A stretch of DNA of 52,781 bases. Source: Akkermansia muciniphila (GTDB taxonomy: Bacteria > Verrucomicrobiota > Verrucomicrobiia > Limisphaerales > UBA9464). Positions 50,689 through 52,781 of the stretch are shown piece after piece. Made by a program: the position numbers and the translations under genes. Location of the stretch: contig CAMAUY010000028.1 in the NCBI GenBank assembly GCA_945861565.1, positions 1-52,781 on the forward strand. Reading direction: 5' to 3'. The notes under the pieces were generated by a model. The model was not told the DNA's origin and did not search any database. It saw only the letters and a program-made list of their open reading frames with translations. How positions within the stretch are numbered: position 1 is the first letter of the stretch; each line of letters begins with the position of its first letter.

Positions 50689-52781
50689 ATGAACTTGATG
50701 ATTTGCCTCTCGTTGGCTGTCCTGCTTTCTTTCCACTTTCCGGGATCGGCCGCTGAAACGAATGAACACCACGTCGTTCGCGATATCCCCTACGCCCGCG
50801 TGGGTGACCAGGTGCTGAAGCTCGACCTTCATCTGCCAGGGAGCCGCGCCCGTTCCCCACTTTTCGTCTGGGTCCATGGCGGCGCCTGGCGGGCCGGCAG
50901 CAAGGACAGCATGCCCGTGGGCAAACTGGTCGACGACGGATATGCCGTCGCCAGTGTCGACTACCGATTGTCAACGCAGGCAAGGTTCCCGGCGCAAATC
51001 CATGACATCAAGGCGGCGGTCCGCTTCCTGCGCAGCCAGGGGGCCACATGGCAGGTTCCAACGGACAGGATCGTGATCGCCGGCGACTCTGCCGGAGGCC
51101 ATCTGGCCGCGCTGGTGGGTGTGTCGAATGGACACACCAGGTTGGAGGGCGAGGTCGGAAACGACCGCTCTGTCAGTTCCGACGTTCAGGGCATCATCAG
51201 CTTCTACGGCGGCGCCAATCTCACCACCATTCTCAAGCAATCGACGCCACACGGCCTGAGTATGCGCGTGCCCGCCCTCGATCTTCTGCTGGGAGGCCAA
51301 CCGGACGACCAACCTGCCCTCGCCCGTCTTGCGAGTCCGGTTTTCCATGTCGACAAGTCCGATCCCCCGCTCCTGCTGATCCACGGCGATCAGGATCCCC
51401 AGATGCCGGTCAACCAGGCCTTGGAATTGGAAGGGGCCTTCCGGACCGCCAAGCTTCCAGTGCAACTCGAGGTGATCCACGGTGCGGCTCATGGCGGCCC
51501 CCGTTTCTATGATGAAGAGCGTTTCGAAATCGTGCGCTCGTTCTTGAGCCGCCACTTTCGGACTGTCCCGGCGTCGGCCGTCGACCCAAAATCCATACCC
51601 CTCTCCCTGGGCTACACCCAGCTCCGGACAGACCTGCCCGGTGGACGGCACGCCAACGTTCGCACGATGCGCGCCATGATCGTGAATGCGGATGGCACCG
51701 GACACCGCGAGGTGGGTTCCGAACTGGCGGACAATCCCAACGCCTGGACCCAGTTCGCCGGCTGGTCGCCGGACGGACAGAAAGCCATCCTCTCGCGCGG
51801 TTGGCAGAATCCGGACAACGCGCAGTGGGAGGAGGAGCACAAGACCTTCCGCATGGATCCTAGCCAGTGGATGCTCGATACGTCCCTGCTCGACATGGCC
51901 AGCGGAAAATTGACAAACCTGACCGTCGTGGAGCGGGTCAGCCACTACAACGGCGGCTTGTTCTTTGTGCCGGGCGGTCGAAGCCTCGGCTTCACGCCGC
52001 TGATCAACGGGGTTTCCAAGCCGTTTCTCATGGACCTCGACGGCCGCAACAAGCGCGATGTGTCCGGCAAGGATGCCGGGTTCGCGTACGGATACAGCGC
52101 TTCGCCAGACGGTGCCCTGATCAGCTATCACGAGGAGTACCAGATCTTCATCGCCAACGCGGACGGCTCGAACAAGAAACGGGTCGACACGGGCAACCCA
52201 TTCAACTTCGGCCCCCGATGGTCCGCGGACGGCCAATGGCTCATGTTCGTCAGTGGCATAAGGGGCAAGAGCAACCCCTACATCGTACGCCGTGACGGAA
52301 CCGGGCTTCGCAAACTGGCCGACCTGAATGGCTACCAGGGTTGGATTCTCTTCCTCGACGTGCCCGACTTCCACGAGGGAAGCAGCGACGTGCCCGTCTG
52401 GTCCGCCGACGGCAAGTCCGTCTTTTACACGGCCCAAGTTGACCGGCAGATCGAACTGTTCCAGGTGACGTTGGACGGCCAAACCACGCGGCTCACCCAT
52501 ACTCCGAACGGCACCCTTCACTACCATCCGCAACCCTCCCCCGACGGCGAATGGCTGGTCTATGGCTCGATGAGGGATGGCGTCCGACAGATCTACGTCA
52601 TGCGCCTCGCGGGCTATTCGGAGCGACGAATCACGGACCTGGCCAAGGGTCACGGGGCCATGTGGCCCCACTGGCGACCCATGCAGACCGTCGCCGCCGC
52701 CCCCCAAGTGACTGTCACTTCGGTGCGGCGCGTCTTCCATAATGGCGAACACAACGCGTTCACCGACCTCTGCCGTTACCG
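50689..52781 (+). CDS. Esterase, TolB-type propeller and sialidase-like fusion (3' end beyond window)
   Basis: At least 697 residues; no stop before the window end. The ATG at 50689 opens a signal peptide (LMICLSLAVLLSFHFPGSAA). Residues ~30-290 are an alpha/beta hydrolase of the carbohydrate/BD-FAE esterase kind. HGGAW at 63-67 forms the oxyanion hole, GDSAGG places the nucleophile at Ser134, HGDQD carries the acid (Asp234/236), and GAAHGG has His268. Residues ~295-665 are a PD40/TolB-like propeller (GWSPDGQKAILSRG, SASPDGALISYH, RWSADGQWLMFVSG, VWSADGKSVFYTA, QPSPDGEWLVYGS). The last ~20 residues (VTSVRRVFHNGEHNAFTDL) look like the start of a sialidase-type six-bladed domain. A secreted multi-enzyme that could deacetylate and cleave a glycan is likely. 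Confidence 0.85.
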   Translation, partial: MNLMICLSLAVLLSFHFPGSAAETNEHHVVRDIPYARVGDQVLKLDLHLPGSRARSPLFVWVHGGAWRAGSKDSMPVGKLVDDGYAVASVDYRLSTQARFPAQIHDIKAAVRFLRSQGATWQVPTDRIVIAGDSAGGHLAALVGVSNGHTRLEGEVGNDRSVSSDVQGIISFYGGANLTTILKQSTPHGLSMRVPALDLLLGGQPDDQPALARLASPVFHVDKSDPPLLLIHGDQDPQMPVNQALELEGAFRTAKLPVQLEVIHGAAHGGPRFYDEERFEIVRSFLSRHFRTVPASAVDPKSIPLSLGYTQLRTDLPGGRHANVRTMRAMIVNADGTGHREVGSELADNPNAWTQFAGWSPDGQKAILSRGWQNPDNAQWEEEHKTFRMDPSQWMLDTSLLDMASGKLTNLTVVERVSHYNGGLFFVPGGRSLGFTPLINGVSKPFLMDLDGRNKRDVSGKDAGFAYGYSASPDGALISYHEEYQIFIANADGSNKKRVDTGNPFNFGPRWSADGQWLMFVSGIRGKSNPYIVRRDGTGLRKLADLNGYQGWILFLDVPDFHEGSSDVPVWSADGKSVFYTAQVDRQIELFQVTLDGQTTRLTHTPNGTLHYHPQPSPDGEWLVYGSMRDGVRQIYVMRLAGYSERRITDLAKGHGAMWPHWRPMQTVAAAPQVTVTSVRRVFHNGEHNAFTDLCRY

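Noticed and set aside
50971..52752. 593-residue minus-strand frame opposite the esterase fusion
   Set aside because: It has no domain, while the plus strand carries the esterase triad and propeller repeats throughout.

Overview
The window is GC-rich bacterial DNA and is most consistent with Verrucomicrobiota, probably a Pedosphaera/Limisphaerales-like lineage. That is inferred from gene content: DUF1549/DUF1553 and DUF1501 pairs, PPC-domain and cytochrome-WD40 proteins, many Tat-exported oxidoreductase-like proteins, secreted proteins with C-terminal FYRL/FFRL domains, and a high density of hairpin-forming intergenic repeats. No rRNA, tRNA, transposase or CRISPR array was recognised.

Layout. 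1-3.7 kb (minus): a repeat, a 100-residue C-terminal remnant of a Na+/H+ antiporter, a serine O-acetyltransferase and a six-TIG-domain secreted protein. 4.0-10.7 kb (plus): a three-gene electron-transfer operon (PPC-domain protein, cytochrome c-WD40, and a PQQ-type sugar dehydrogenase carrying three haem motifs). 10.9-16.5 kb (minus): nadB, then the classic rpmH-rnpA-yidD-yidC-khpB block (rpmH is only 45 codons) and a FabZ-like dehydratase. 16.7-22.7 kb (minus): a tightly overlapped operon of a halogenase-like flavoprotein, a small lipoprotein, an RND/MMPL exporter fused to an LpxL-type acyltransferase, and a LolA-like protein. With the FabZ-like gene beside it, this looks like the accessory/export half of an aryl-polyene (xanthomonadin/flexirubin) locus without ketosynthase or acyl carrier protein. 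22.9-25.9 kb (minus): a secreted beta-helix protein and a lipoprotein.

26.1-33.6 kb: a large palindrome and an SDR (plus), then a minus-strand operon of a RidA-like protein, two tandem paralogous Tat-exported proteins of unknown function, a Gfo/Idh/MocA oxidoreductase and an APC permease. 33.8-40.0 kb (plus): a very large secreted protein (propeller, TSP3 repeats, short C-terminal repeats) whose signal-peptide codons are interrupted by an in-frame TGA, followed by a glycine-rich secreted protein. 40.1-43.7 kb: an MFS transporter, a PQQ-like propeller and a DUF3095-like protein. 43.7-49.9 kb: a region of gene fragments around an intact DUF1553-DUF1501 operon bracketed by two related terminator-like hairpins. 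49.9-50.6 kb: a VapBC-type toxin-antitoxin pair. 50.7 kb to the end: a secreted esterase-TolB propeller-sialidase-like fusion cut by the window edge.

Common themes are export and carbohydrate/periplasmic metabolism, and at least six families of dispersed hairpin repeats at gene ends, one copy of which lies in frame inside a coding sequence.
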